From the NCBI GenBank assembly GCA_964516805.1, contig CAZEXI010000011.1, positions 1 through 46,730 of the forward strand: a stretch of DNA of 46,730 nt, read 5' to 3'. Position numbers and translations under genes: made by a program. This document shows positions 14,088-23,479 of the stretch, in pieces. Below the pieces are notes generated by a model. It ran no database searches. It was given only the letters and a program-made list of their open reading frames with translations, and was not told the DNA's origin. Numbering within the stretch: position 1 is the first letter of the stretch; the number at the start of each line of letters is the position of its first letter. This DNA is from CAYSTL01 sp964516805 (GTDB lineage Archaea; Thermoplasmatota; Thermoplasmata; Halarchaeoplasmatales; Halarchaeoplasmataceae).

Positions 14088-15521
14088 CTATTTCAACTGC
14101 TTCTGGACCATATCCTCAACTTTGGAGATGAATTCATCTTCCTTGTTCTCTGGTATATACGCTCCTGCTGCGATATCATGTCCACCACCTTCCCCCCCTA
14201 CATCTTTAGAACACTTTGACATTATCTCTGAAAGGTCTAGTCCTTTTTCTACTAACCTTTTGGTACCTCTTGATGATACCTTAGTGCCTTTTTCTTCTGA
14301 ATCTGCAAAGGCGATTATAGGCATACTTCTATCAACATCGCCAGAACCAAGCACCATGCCTGCAACAGTCCCTACAACGGTATCTGGAACCTTATCTTCT
14401 CCATGGAAATATTGTATATGTTCGCTTTCAGTTACACCTATTGAATCAACGTATTTCATGCAGTCTACCAAGACCTTCTGATGTCCTTTAAGAAGGTTTT
14501 TTGCCTTTTCAAGATATTCGTCCCTGTCCCCCAAACATACCTCCAGTCCGATCTTACCTTTGCCGTATCTTCCACATGAATTTAATAGTGTAGAGAATTC
14601 TTTTGCTTCATGAAGCATGGTCCCTTTTTTCTCTTCTGAGAATGTGTATACTTCTCCTATCAATTCATCGATATATGAAGGTGGATATCCCCTACTCAGC
14701 ATCCTTTTTGCAAGATTGGAAAGGATCTTTCTTTTTTCATTTTTTTCAAGCTCAAACCATTTCCTCCATTCACCGTCTTCCTTTATCGGTATATCATTTT
14801 CAACCAGAAAATTTACGCAGGCAGAGTTATCGCCTGTCAGGCCAGGTAAAATTGGATCACTCGCATATTCCAGAACTTTAGATATAGGACGGCTTTCTAC
14901 TCCGTACATGAGAGTATCTATCTTTCTTTCAATTATGCCTTCTGATAAACCTTCTTTGAGTATCTCTCTATTAACCCCGATCAATTTTCCTTCTTTTGTA
15001 GCCTGTAGGTCACCTACAGCGCCTATAACTGCCAATTTTGTCAGGTCTACATTCTCTTTCTCGTGTTGAGCAAGTTCTTTAGCCACTAGATAAGTGGTTC
15101 CTGCTCCACATAATTCGTTAGCACCATCGATATCGTACCTATGTGGATTTAATTCTAGTATATTAGAATTAGATCTAGAATAGTTGAGGATGTTGCCTCT
15201 ATCTTTCATAGGAAGGTCTTCGACATCTCCTGCAGGTTCGTGATGATCTGTTATCACACAGTTTAGACCATTCAAAAATGGTATCTGACCGCTACCTAGG
15301 TCTGTGAACCAAACCAGTTCAGGATCTTCTTCTTTTATTTTTTTGATATTACTTTTTTCTAATTGTTTGATAAACTCTATATCTACTTCTTTACCTCTTC
15401 TAGTCAGGGCTTTATATGCTATACTACCTGATGTTATTCCATCAGCATCTATATGAGAGATGACCTTGATTTTATCATGGGATAAGAGTTTATCTGCTAA
15501 CTGGTTTGCTTTTTTCTTCAA
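14088..15521 (-). CDS. DHH-family single-strand exonuclease (RecJ/GAN-like)
   Basis: A 477-residue DHH phosphoesterase. The catalytic motifs are HIDADGITSG near residue 23, VWFTDLGSGQ, and ITDHHEPAGD, with a further Asp in AVIGAVGDLQA. The C-terminal DHHA1 domain ends in GGEGGGHDIAAGAY, the nucleic-acid-binding signature. Archaeal relatives include GAN, which acts with the GINS/CMG replication complex, and RecJ-like 5'-3' exonucleases. The start is probably TTG at 15521, with no strong RBS. It is not in an operon; the regulator gene at 15648 is divergent from it. Confidence 0.9.
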   Translation of the reverse strand: MKKKANQLADKLLSHDKIKVISHIDADGITSGSIAYKALTRRGKEVDIEFIKQLEKSNIKKIKEEDPELVWFTDLGSGQIPFLNGLNCVITDHHEPAGDVEDLPMKDRGNILNYSRSNSNILELNPHRYDIDGANELCGAGTTYLVAKELAQHEKENVDLTKLAVIGAVGDLQATKEGKLIGVNREILKEGLSEGIIERKIDTLMYGVESRPISKVLEYASDPILPGLTGDNSACVNFLVENDIPIKEDGEWRKWFELEKNEKRKILSNLAKRMLSRGYPPSYIDELIGEVYTFSEEKKGTMLHEAKEFSTLLNSCGRYGKGKIGLEVCLGDRDEYLEKAKNLLKGHQKVLVDCMKYVDSIGVTESEHIQYFHGEDKVPDTVVGTVAGMVLGSGDVDRSMPIIAFADSEEKGTKVSSRGTKRLVEKGLDLSEIMSKCSKDVGGEGGGHDIAAGAYIPENKEDEFISKVEDMVQKQLK

Positions 15522-15647
15522 TATATCGATTGAATCAAAGGATCATTTGATAAATAAATTTTACCAGAACATTTACAATTTTCATGAAGATTTTGATTCG
15601 CAATAAAAATTTTCTTATATGAGGTCCAAACATAAAGACTATTATCC

Positions 15648-18152
15648 ATGGCTCGTAACTTTAAATCTAAAGATAAAGTGCTTGTTCAACTGCTGGATTA
15701 TTTTGGAAATCAAGAAAAATTTACTCAGCCCGTAGAAGTAACACAGGGAGGTCTTGCCAATAAATTGAATCTAAAACAGAACACATTATCTTACTCTTTG
15801 AGAAAAATGGTAGATAACGATCTTTTGATAGAAGAGTCTCACAGGATAGAAGGAAAGAAACAGAGGAGAAAGGCATATTTCTTAACAGAAAAAGGGGCTG
15901 AAAAAGCTGAAGAGATAAAAAGAGAGATGTCCAATGCAACAGTAAAAGTAGAATTGGATGAGAAAGAGAAGGAGATGAAATTAGGAGACATTAATGCATA
16001 TTTTGATACTAACATACACATCCTAGACCTTGTAAAAAATGTTGAGAGCGGTCGATTAAAGATGGATCTGGAAGAAGAGAAGAATCCACATTACAGCCAT
16101 GTTGACAAGTTATATGATTTTGAAGACGAATCGATAGAAGTCCCCAAGCAGTTAAGAAATTGGTGGAGATCTGAAGATCAAATATTATTGTTCAAAGGAA
16201 GAAAAGGTATAGGGAAAAATGATTACATAAGTGCATTCACCGAAGAACGTACTGAAGATGTGAATGTATTTTATTATAGAATCAAATACTGGCAGACATC
16301 GGAGTATCTTTTAAAAGACCTGGCTGATTTTCTTGAAAATATAGGTAAACATAGACTATCCTCTTATTTGAAAGCTACAGATTTTATTAAAGAACCCGAG
16401 GCTCATGAGAACATAAAAAGAGACTTACAAGATTCTGAAGTTCTATTGATTTTTGAGGCCATGCACAGTAATCCAGGTCTTTGGCGTTTCCTTAGAACGT
16501 CTTTGAACTACATCAAAGATAGTGAAGATGTTAGGATGATGATTTCCCTTGATAAAGGTTATAACCTGGATTTTCCAGATGATATGGAACCAACAGAATT
16601 TATATTGACTGAAGAAAGATCTAAAAGAGATATCATACAGAACCTTAAAACTTTTTACTTGATCGATGGCGACAGAGAGGAGATACTGGAGGAAGTATTT
16701 AACAAAAAGATAACTGTTGAGGAATTTTTGGCATTAGGGTATGTATCGATATTTAGAGAAGATATAATCAAAGAGGAGATACGTAATCTAGAACCAATAA
16801 ATAATTGTTTATTGACAAATTTACTGAATACTCCTTTGATCAAGAAAACACATGAAAAGAAGCTTTTTGTTCCAGAGATCATAAGGAAAAAAACTGTATC
16901 AATGATGTCTGATTATAATAAAGAAGCCTTCCATAATATGGCTGCAGACTATTACTCCCGTAGAAAAGGTAAGAACGCTATTACGAAAATAGAAGAGTTA
17001 TATCATATTTTGAATACAACTGACAATGAACGTTTTATAAAGACATTAGAGCAACATGGTCCAGACATAATTGAAGAGGGTTACAGCAGACCTCTATTCA
17101 TGTTGATCAGGTCTGCTAGATTCTTTGAATTTTTCGAAGAAAATTATGTGATCGATTATTTTGAAGCTGAGACCAGTAGATTGATGAGTAACTACGAAAC
17201 CTCAGAAAAGCTCTTTGAACATATAATCGACGGATCGGAAAAAAAGATATTGAAAGCTAAAGCACATCTGAAATTGGGTTCTATTAAAGAAACCAAAGAG
17301 AACTTTAACGAGGCTATAGAACAATATGAAAGCACTGTTTCGATGATAACTGATTTGGATGATTATGAGGAGCGACGAGACCTTCTCGGTATATCTTATG
17401 TACGTTTAGGTGAGATATGGGGGAAGAAAGAGGAATATAAAAGAGCTAAAAAGTATCTACAGGATGCTATAGATATACTGCTTAAAGAAGAAGATCACAA
17501 TTTACTGTCTTCTTCTTACTTTATTTTAGCGAGGATAGAAAAGGAAAAAGGGGAGCTAGCCAAAGCTCTAGAACCGTTCAAGATGGGTTTAAACTATTGG
17601 AGTCAGATCGATGAGAAATACAACAGGATTGAAGGGTTGGAGAGGATAGGTGCACTGTATAAGATTTTAAGAGAATTGAATAATGCCCAGGAGTATCTAA
17701 ATGAAGCTATCGAAGCATCTGATACGTTCGGTTATTGGAAAATAAAGTCATCCGCCCTTCTATCATTGGCTGAGTGTCAGATGGAGAATGAAGATTTTGG
17801 TAGTGCAGTGAAGACAGCTCATGAAGCAAGAGATATACTGGATAGAATAGAGAATAAGGAAGAATTGGCCTTTGCCAATGCGATCCTTGGAAGGGCTTAT
17901 ATGGAACTGGATCAGTACGATCAAGCTGAGGATTATCTTGGTAGGTCTATATCGATTTACCAGAATATTGGAGCATCGTATCATCTAGGACTTGTCTATA
18001 TATCCAATGCCAAATTACAAGAACTTAAAAACAACGAAAACGCAGCTGCAGAGAACTATAGAAAAGCGATCCTTTCTTTCTCTGGTAGTGGTGCTGATCA
18101 GATGGCGAAAAAGGTAGAAAATATGATGCAGGAAGAACTGGTGTCTACATAG
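15648..18152 (+). CDS. Winged-helix/P-loop/TPR regulator with degenerate NTPase site
   Basis: An 834-residue protein with three parts. Residues 1-95 are a MarR-like winged helix (GLANKLNLKQNTLSYSLRKMVDNDLL). About 165-430 is a STAND-like P-loop domain. From about 470 there are tetratricopeptide repeats (for example YVRLGEIWGKKEEYKRAKKYL). The NTPase motifs are broken: Walker A reads GRKGIGKN, with Asn191 for Ser/Thr, and the Walker B region reads LLIFEA, with Glu270-Ala271 where the paralog has two Asp. It is therefore probably unable to hydrolyse nucleotide normally. It aligns with the next gene along its whole length with almost no gaps, so it is a diverged tandem duplicate kept intact. A TATA-like ttcttatatgag lies 25-35 bases before the ATG, suggesting leaderless expression. 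Confidence 0.85.
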   Translation: MARNFKSKDKVLVQLLDYFGNQEKFTQPVEVTQGGLANKLNLKQNTLSYSLRKMVDNDLLIEESHRIEGKKQRRKAYFLTEKGAEKAEEIKREMSNATVKVELDEKEKEMKLGDINAYFDTNIHILDLVKNVESGRLKMDLEEEKNPHYSHVDKLYDFEDESIEVPKQLRNWWRSEDQILLFKGRKGIGKNDYISAFTEERTEDVNVFYYRIKYWQTSEYLLKDLADFLENIGKHRLSSYLKATDFIKEPEAHENIKRDLQDSEVLLIFEAMHSNPGLWRFLRTSLNYIKDSEDVRMMISLDKGYNLDFPDDMEPTEFILTEERSKRDIIQNLKTFYLIDGDREEILEEVFNKKITVEEFLALGYVSIFREDIIKEEIRNLEPINNCLLTNLLNTPLIKKTHEKKLFVPEIIRKKTVSMMSDYNKEAFHNMAADYYSRRKGKNAITKIEELYHILNTTDNERFIKTLEQHGPDIIEEGYSRPLFMLIRSARFFEFFEENYVIDYFEAETSRLMSNYETSEKLFEHIIDGSEKKILKAKAHLKLGSIKETKENFNEAIEQYESTVSMITDLDDYEERRDLLGISYVRLGEIWGKKEEYKRAKKYLQDAIDILLKEEDHNLLSSSYFILARIEKEKGELAKALEPFKMGLNYWSQIDEKYNRIEGLERIGALYKILRELNNAQEYLNEAIEASDTFGYWKIKSSALLSLAECQMENEDFGSAVKTAHEARDILDRIENKEELAFANAILGRAYMELDQYDQAEDYLGRSISIYQNIGASYHLGLVYISNAKLQELKNNENAAAENYRKAILSFSGSGADQMAKKVENMMQEELVST

Positions 18153-18257
18153 AAAGCAGTGACGTAAATTATTTTAAAAAAAATAAAGAAAAATCGTCTT
18201 TCGTTTTTTAAATACTCGAACCTACATATTACAATCTAGTTATACATAAATACTGTG

Positions 18258-18285
18258 TTCATATATCAAAAAGTTTCATATATCA
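18258..18285 (+). promoter_or_regulatory. Direct repeat in promoter of second regulator
   Basis: TTCATATATCA occurs twice (18258-18268 and 18275-18285), 17 bases apart, 23-50 bases before the ATG of the following regulator. It overlaps the likely TATA box, so it may be an operator for autoregulation by a winged-helix dimer. No equivalent pair is seen before the first regulator. Confidence 0.35.
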
Positions 18286-18307
18286 CCCCGATGTAATATG
18301 ATTTACC

Positions 18308-20815
18308 ATGGTTAAAAATTTCACAGCGAAGGACAAGGTTTTAGTTCATGTTTTAAGCTATTATGGTATAGAAAATACCTACACTCAACCAGTTGAAATA
18401 ACTCAAGAAGGTATAGCAGAAAGTGTTGGCCTAAGGCAAAATACTGTTTCTTATGCTGTCAGAAATTTAGTCAAAGAAGGTTTACTTTATGATGAAACAC
18501 ACAGGATAAAGGGAAAGAAGCAGAAGAGAAAAGCATATTATCTAACTGAAGACGGTGTTGAAAAAGCAGAAAAGATAAAGAAAGAAATGAAAAATACATC
18601 TGTAAAAGTCAATGTTGAAGGAGAACAAAGAGAGATAAAGATAGGAGAGATAAACACTTATTTTCACACTAATATGTCAGTTATCGATATACTGAAAGAG
18701 TCTGAAGATGGTGTTTTTGAACATGATCTAGAGAGAGATAAAAAATCATATCATTATCATGGAGAAGAGTTATTAGAACCTCCTGAAGAAGAACCTATAA
18801 ATTTTAACCAAATCATGGATTGGTATGAATCTGAAGAAGATATATTCTTTATCTATGGTGAAGAAGGCGCTGGAAAAACAAAATTTTTGAGTAAGTTCAT
18901 CGATGAGGTTAAAGAAAATACAAATGTTTTCTATTTTAAGGTTAAAGAATGGTTTTCTGAAATTTATTTCTGGAAAGACTTGTCTTCTTTTCTAGAGAAG
19001 ATCGGTGAACACAGATTATCATCTTATATCGAAGCTCAAGAAGTGGTTGAGAAAAGTCAGGCAGTCGCTGACTTAAAAAAGGATATAAAGTCATATCCTT
19101 CATTGTTTGTTATCGATGACGTGCATGAGAACGAAGAATTAGAAATATATATCAACAGCATCATTGAAAAAATTCTTCCAGATAATAATATAAAGATTGT
19201 TTTCTCACAGGAAGAAGAGCCTATATCAGATCAAATCAATTATCCCTTCAGGGATATGAAAATTGGTTTTAGCAAGAATCCTGATAACTTGTTTGATTCT
19301 CTAAAGAATCATTATGGGATATATGATAATGATAGAGAGAAGATGCTAAAAAAGATCCTAGATAGAAATCTCACTCCTGAGGAATACGTTGCTTTAGAGT
19401 ACATATCTTTATTTAGAGAACCGATTGAGAAAAAGGAAGTCTGTAAGCTGAAGAACGTGAATAGTACTCTTTTGAACAATCTTATGGACACTCCTCTACT
19501 TGATCAAACAGTAGAAGGTAAACCTATCTTACATGATATAATAAAGTATTTTGTGTATAATAGGATGTCATATGATACTAGAATATCTGGTCATGAGCTG
19601 GCTGCAGGATATTATTCAAGGATCCCCTCTAAAAAAGAAAGGAAGATCATCGAAGAGATGTACCATGTAACTAAGGTCACGGATATAGAATGGTTTACTG
19701 AAGTTCTTAATAAATATGCCTCGCTGCTGATTTCAAGTGGATATAGCTCTTCTCTGCTGGGTATAATAGATAATATCAAAGAATTGGAGAGCTATGGTGA
19801 ACCGAATGTAGATATAAGGTTTTATGAAGGTGAAGCATTCCGTGTTATTGGAGAAAACGCAAAAGCTGTTGACTGTTATGAAAAAGTGATGGATCTAGAT
19901 GATATCGATCCATCGATCAAGACAAAAGCTAATCACGGTATCGCCATGGTCAAAGAGAATGAGGAAAACTATGAAGAGGCCTTAGAACATTATCAAAATA
20001 CAGAAGGTATGGTTGAGGGCCTCGCTGCAGATGAAAGAAAAGAATTTTTAGGTATCGCTGATCTTAGAATGGGTGAGATATACAGTAAAATAAGTCACTA
20101 TGATGACGCACAGGAGTACCTTTTAAAAGCTATCGATCAGCTTAAGGATCAGAACGAATATTCGTATTTAACATCGGCTTATCTTATATTAGCTAAGTTA
20201 GAAAAAGGTAACGGCAATTGGAAAAGAGCGTTAAAATATTTCCAGGATGGTCTGGAGTATTGGAATAATATAGACGAAACCTATCAAAGAGTTGGTGGTT
20301 TGAGAGAGATAGGAGCGCTTTTTAAGGTAATGCGAGAACTAAAAGATGCTGAACAGTTCTTAAATGAAGCGATAGAGATATCAGAACGATTTGGATACGA
20401 GCACATCAAAGCGTCTGCTTTACTGACGCTTGCAGAATGTTACATCGATAGCGGAGAATATCAAAAAGCCGTAAAAAGTGCTGAAGAATCTAACGAGATA
20501 TTATCAGAATTAGATAAAGAAGAAGAGTTGGGATATTCTCATACATTACTTGGTAAAGCTTACATGAATATGGGAAACAAAGAAAAAGCTGAGAATAATC
20601 TGAATAAGGCTATAACTATTTACCAAAAATTAGGCTCTTCATATTATCTTGGCCTTACATACTTCTCCATGGCTAAGCTTCAGGAGAAAGTAGAAAACAA
20701 AGAAGGAGTAGCTAAGAATTATAGAAAAGCTATTCTATCCTTCTCTGGAAGCGGTGCAAATTCCATGGCAGAAAGGGTTCAGAAAGAGATGGAGAACATT
20801 CCAATCACGATGTGA
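18308..20815 (+). CDS. Winged-helix/P-loop/TPR regulator with intact NTPase motifs
   Basis: An 835-residue paralog of the preceding gene with the same architecture: winged helix (EGIAESVGLRQNTVSYAVRNLVKEGLL, residues 35-61), P-loop NTPase and a TPR array. Here the nucleotide site looks functional: Walker A GEEGAGKT at 184-191 and Walker B LFVIDDVH at 266-273, at the same positions as the broken motifs of the neighbour. STAND proteins of this shape act as signal-dependent switches, with TPRs sensing a partner or ligand; the signal is unknown. The final LSFSGSGANSMA is shared with the paralog. Its stop is four bases before the AIR-synthase-like gene, so it is cotranscribed with it. Confidence 0.87.
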   Translation: MVKNFTAKDKVLVHVLSYYGIENTYTQPVEITQEGIAESVGLRQNTVSYAVRNLVKEGLLYDETHRIKGKKQKRKAYYLTEDGVEKAEKIKKEMKNTSVKVNVEGEQREIKIGEINTYFHTNMSVIDILKESEDGVFEHDLERDKKSYHYHGEELLEPPEEEPINFNQIMDWYESEEDIFFIYGEEGAGKTKFLSKFIDEVKENTNVFYFKVKEWFSEIYFWKDLSSFLEKIGEHRLSSYIEAQEVVEKSQAVADLKKDIKSYPSLFVIDDVHENEELEIYINSIIEKILPDNNIKIVFSQEEEPISDQINYPFRDMKIGFSKNPDNLFDSLKNHYGIYDNDREKMLKKILDRNLTPEEYVALEYISLFREPIEKKEVCKLKNVNSTLLNNLMDTPLLDQTVEGKPILHDIIKYFVYNRMSYDTRISGHELAAGYYSRIPSKKERKIIEEMYHVTKVTDIEWFTEVLNKYASLLISSGYSSSLLGIIDNIKELESYGEPNVDIRFYEGEAFRVIGENAKAVDCYEKVMDLDDIDPSIKTKANHGIAMVKENEENYEEALEHYQNTEGMVEGLAADERKEFLGIADLRMGEIYSKISHYDDAQEYLLKAIDQLKDQNEYSYLTSAYLILAKLEKGNGNWKRALKYFQDGLEYWNNIDETYQRVGGLREIGALFKVMRELKDAEQFLNEAIEISERFGYEHIKASALLTLAECYIDSGEYQKAVKSAEESNEILSELDKEEELGYSHTLLGKAYMNMGNKEKAENNLNKAITIYQKLGSSYYLGLTYFSMAKLQEKVENKEGVAKNYRKAILSFSGSGANSMAERVQKEMENIPITM

Positions 20816-20819
20816 TATA

Positions 20820-21758
20820 ATGCCAAAATTGGACCAAACCTTGATGTCACATCTTTTCTTTGATAGAGAAATTGATGATGAAAGGGTGGTTGTTGGACCA
20901 AGTTATGGTGAAGATGCGGCTGTTTTGAGATTTAAAGATGAATATTTAGTAGCACATCCAGATCCTATCTCCGGAGCGGTAAAAAATATTGGTTGGTTAT
21001 CGATCAATATCTCAGCAAATGATGTGGCAGTCACTGGAGCTGAACCGAGATGGGCGATGCCCTGTTTACAGATACCTGAAAAATTTGATGAAAAAGAAGT
21101 TGAAAAAATAATCAAGGATCTGTATACTGCAGCAGATGAACTCGAAGTTACATTGATTGGAGGTCATACAGAAACAGTTTCAGGAATCGATAGACCACTG
21201 ATCACCACTGCTATGATGGGTGTAACCGAAGAACCGGTCTTTACTAAAGGCTCTAATCCTGGTGACAAGATAGTTCAAATAAATGATGCTGCAATAGAAG
21301 GGTCCTGGATACTGGTCTCCGATTTTGAAGAAGAGTTAGTGAAAAGAGGACTTGATAAGGAGATTATAGAGGAAGTCAAGGGATGGAACAGAGAGATATC
21401 GGTTGTTGATGAAGCTTTAAAGGTGAGTAAATTAGCAACTTCGATGCATGATCCTACTGAAGGTGGGATTTTACAGGGAATTTACGAGATGGCTAGGTGT
21501 TCAGGAAATGATTTTGTTATTGATGGTAAGATTTCATTTAGGCCTGAAACCATAGAAATTTGTGACATATTAAATATAGATCAAAAGAAATTGATATCTT
21601 CAGGATCTCTACTGGCAACGATTCCTCCTGATGAAGAGTTGGAAGAAGGTAAAGTAATAGGAAGAGTCAAGTCTGGTTCTGGTAAAACCATTTATGATGG
21701 AAAGAAAGTAAAAGAAGTGACCGAGGATGAGCTTTTCAAGGTCAAATCTAAATTTTAA
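20820..21758 (+). CDS. AIR synthase-related (HypE/PurM/ThiL-fold) protein
   Basis: A 312-residue member of the AIR synthase superfamily. The N-terminal half has GPSYGEDAAVLRF and WLSINISANDVAVTGAEPRWA, the ATP-binding signature of HypE/SelD/ThiL relatives, and LIGGHTETV follows. The C-terminal half has MHDPTEGGILQGIYEMA, as in HypE-like proteins. It closely resembles archaeal proteins annotated as hydrogenase maturation factor, but no hydrogenase genes are near, so the substrate is open. I set the start at the ATG at 20820, four bases after the regulator stop; an upstream extension of the frame lies inside that gene. It is followed by thiE and thiL, so a link to thiamine or another phosphate-activated cofactor is possible. 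Confidence 0.85.
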   Translation: MPKLDQTLMSHLFFDREIDDERVVVGPSYGEDAAVLRFKDEYLVAHPDPISGAVKNIGWLSINISANDVAVTGAEPRWAMPCLQIPEKFDEKEVEKIIKDLYTAADELEVTLIGGHTETVSGIDRPLITTAMMGVTEEPVFTKGSNPGDKIVQINDAAIEGSWILVSDFEEELVKRGLDKEIIEEVKGWNREISVVDEALKVSKLATSMHDPTEGGILQGIYEMARCSGNDFVIDGKISFRPETIEICDILNIDQKKLISSGSLLATIPPDEELEEGKVIGRVKSGSGKTIYDGKKVKEVTEDELFKVKSKF

Positions 21759-21810
21759 ATCGGTCGCCTTTACGAAATATTTTTTAAAAGAGCGTCTTAT
21801 AGTTGCATGA

Positions 21811-22449
21811 ATGGATAGAAAGAACATATTGAAAGAAGTTAATTATTACTATATAACAGATGATAAGTTAGAATTAACTCCTTCAGAGCAGGTGAGGCTA
21901 GCGGTAGAAAATGGGGTGAGGATGGTTCAGTATAGGGCCAAGAACATTTCTGATAAGATGATGTACGAAGACTGTTTGAAGATAAGAGAGATAGTACCAG
22001 AAGATGTTTTATTTATCGTTAACGACAGGCCTGATATTGCCATATCTGTTAGAGCAGATGGAGTTCATTTAGGTCAAGATGATTTACCACCAGAAGTTGT
22101 AAAAGAAATCGTTGATGAAAACATTGTCATCGGTGTTTCTACTCATGATCTACAGCAGGCCTTAGAAGCTGAAAGGATCGCAGATTATATAGGGATAGGT
22201 CCAGTCCATACAACTGATACCAAGAGGGATACCTCTGATGAACTAGGTATTGAAAAAGTATTAGAAATCGCTTCTAAGGTTGAAGTACCGACCACTGCTA
22301 TCGGTGGGATAGAAGAATCTGATTTAGAGGAATTGGCTACTGAGTTGGACATGATATGTGCTATATCAAGTGTAACTCAAAGAGATAGCTTTAAAAATAG
22401 GATCAAAAAGTTCGAGCAAAAATTTTCAAAGGCTAAAAAAGGTGTTTAG
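21811..22449 (+). CDS. thiE: Thiamine-phosphate synthase
   Basis: Joins HMP pyrophosphate and the thiazole phosphate to make thiamine phosphate. At 212 residues it is the normal ThiE length, a TIM barrel with MVQYRAKN, FIVNDRPDIAISVRADGVHLGQDDLP, VSTHDLQQALEAE, DYIGIGPVHTTDTKRD and TTAIGGI; the pyrophosphate-binding and Mg-binding residues of ThiE are present, and no fusion to ThiD or ThiN is seen. A TATA-like tttttaaaag lies about 20-30 bases before the ATG, so it may be leaderless. Its TAG stop touches the thiL ATG. Confidence 0.93.
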   Translation: MDRKNILKEVNYYYITDDKLELTPSEQVRLAVENGVRMVQYRAKNISDKMMYEDCLKIREIVPEDVLFIVNDRPDIAISVRADGVHLGQDDLPPEVVKEIVDENIVIGVSTHDLQQALEAERIADYIGIGPVHTTDTKRDTSDELGIEKVLEIASKVEVPTTAIGGIEESDLEELATELDMICAISSVTQRDSFKNRIKKFEQKFSKAKKGV

Positions 22450-23385
22450 ATGACTGATATAAGTGATGTAGGTGAGTTTGGGCTGATCGAAAGGATAGCA
22501 GGAAGAGTAAAAAAAAGAGAGGGTTTAGTAAAAGGGATAGGAGATGATTGTGCTGTTTTAGAAGAAGGTGAAGATTACACCCTACTAACAACAGATATGC
22601 TTGTATCTGGAGATCACTTCAATAGAGATTGGCATACCCCCTGGCAGATCGGCTGGAAATCTATGATAGCGAATGTGTCTGATATAGTGGCTATGGGCGG
22701 TTATCCCGAATGGTGTCTGGTCTCTATTGCTCTACCAGACGATATAGATTATGAATATGTGGATAGTATCTTTAAAGGTATGATCGATGCGTCTGAGAAG
22801 TATGATTTTAGTATCATCGGCGGCGATACAACTCATGGAGACCTGCTCGTGATCAATATCACATTGTTAGGAACGGTAGAAAAAGATAATATCTGCTTTA
22901 GAGGTGATGCAGAAGTTGGTGACCTAATTTGTGTAACAGGTGATCTGGGAAAAAGCTGGGCCGGTCTTGATATATTGAGGGCCGGTAAACAGGGATATAC
23001 AGATTTTCATCTTCAGCCTGACTGCAGGTTGGATATAGGAAGAGAATTAGCACCTTATGTAAATGCGATGATCGATGTAAGCGATGGTTTGGCCTCTGAA
23101 GTGAATCATATATGTGATGAAAGTAATGTTGGAGCGGAAGTAGAAAAGAACAAGGTTCCGATATCTAAGAAGACAAGACAGGCTGGGAAATTATTGGACA
23201 AGGATCCGATGTTTTGGGCATTATCAGGTGGTGAAGATTTTGAACTAGTATTTACAATCCCTGAAGATAGATTTGATAAGATTAAGGATACAAAACCAAT
23301 AGTCGTAGGAAAAATAACTAAAGAAGGAAGATATCTTTTGAATGGTGAGAAAAAATCTTTGGAAGGCGGTTACAAACATTTCTGA
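22450..23385 (+). CDS. thiL: Thiamine-monophosphate kinase
   Basis: Phosphorylates thiamine phosphate to thiamine pyrophosphate, the step after ThiE. The 311 residues carry the ThiL hallmarks: GEFGLIERI start, KGIGDDCAVLE, LLTTDMLVSGDHF, WKSMIANVSDIVAMGG, IIGGDTTHGD, MIDVSDGLASEV and ALSGGEDFELVF. It is fused to nothing and directly abuts thiE, so both steps are coexpressed. It shares the AIR-synthase fold with the protein at 20820-21758 but is clearly the ThiL branch. Confidence 0.95.
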   Translation: MTDISDVGEFGLIERIAGRVKKREGLVKGIGDDCAVLEEGEDYTLLTTDMLVSGDHFNRDWHTPWQIGWKSMIANVSDIVAMGGYPEWCLVSIALPDDIDYEYVDSIFKGMIDASEKYDFSIIGGDTTHGDLLVINITLLGTVEKDNICFRGDAEVGDLICVTGDLGKSWAGLDILRAGKQGYTDFHLQPDCRLDIGRELAPYVNAMIDVSDGLASEVNHICDESNVGAEVEKNKVPISKKTRQAGKLLDKDPMFWALSGGEDFELVFTIPEDRFDKIKDTKPIVVGKITKEGRYLLNGEKKSLEGGYKHF

Positions 23386-23479
23386 AAAACAAAAGATCTC
23401 CCAATATTTTAAAATGTATTTTGATTAAGAAGTGTAAGTTATAAATACAGCCTATTGAAGTATTCTTCATTGAAACATA

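Noticed and set aside
14617..15069. 150-residue plus-strand frame inside the DHH nuclease gene
   Set aside because: Antisense shadow of a well-supported gene, low-complexity Ser/Phe-rich translation, no start signals.
20754..20819. Upstream extension of the AIR-synthase-like protein starting at 20754
   Set aside because: It lies inside the regulator gene in another frame; homology begins at the ATG at 20820, four bases after the regulator stop.
20820..21758. Calling the AIR-synthase-like gene hypE
   Set aside because: HypE works with HypF and hydrogenase genes, none of which is present here; the fold is shared by several families, so only a superfamily name is justified.
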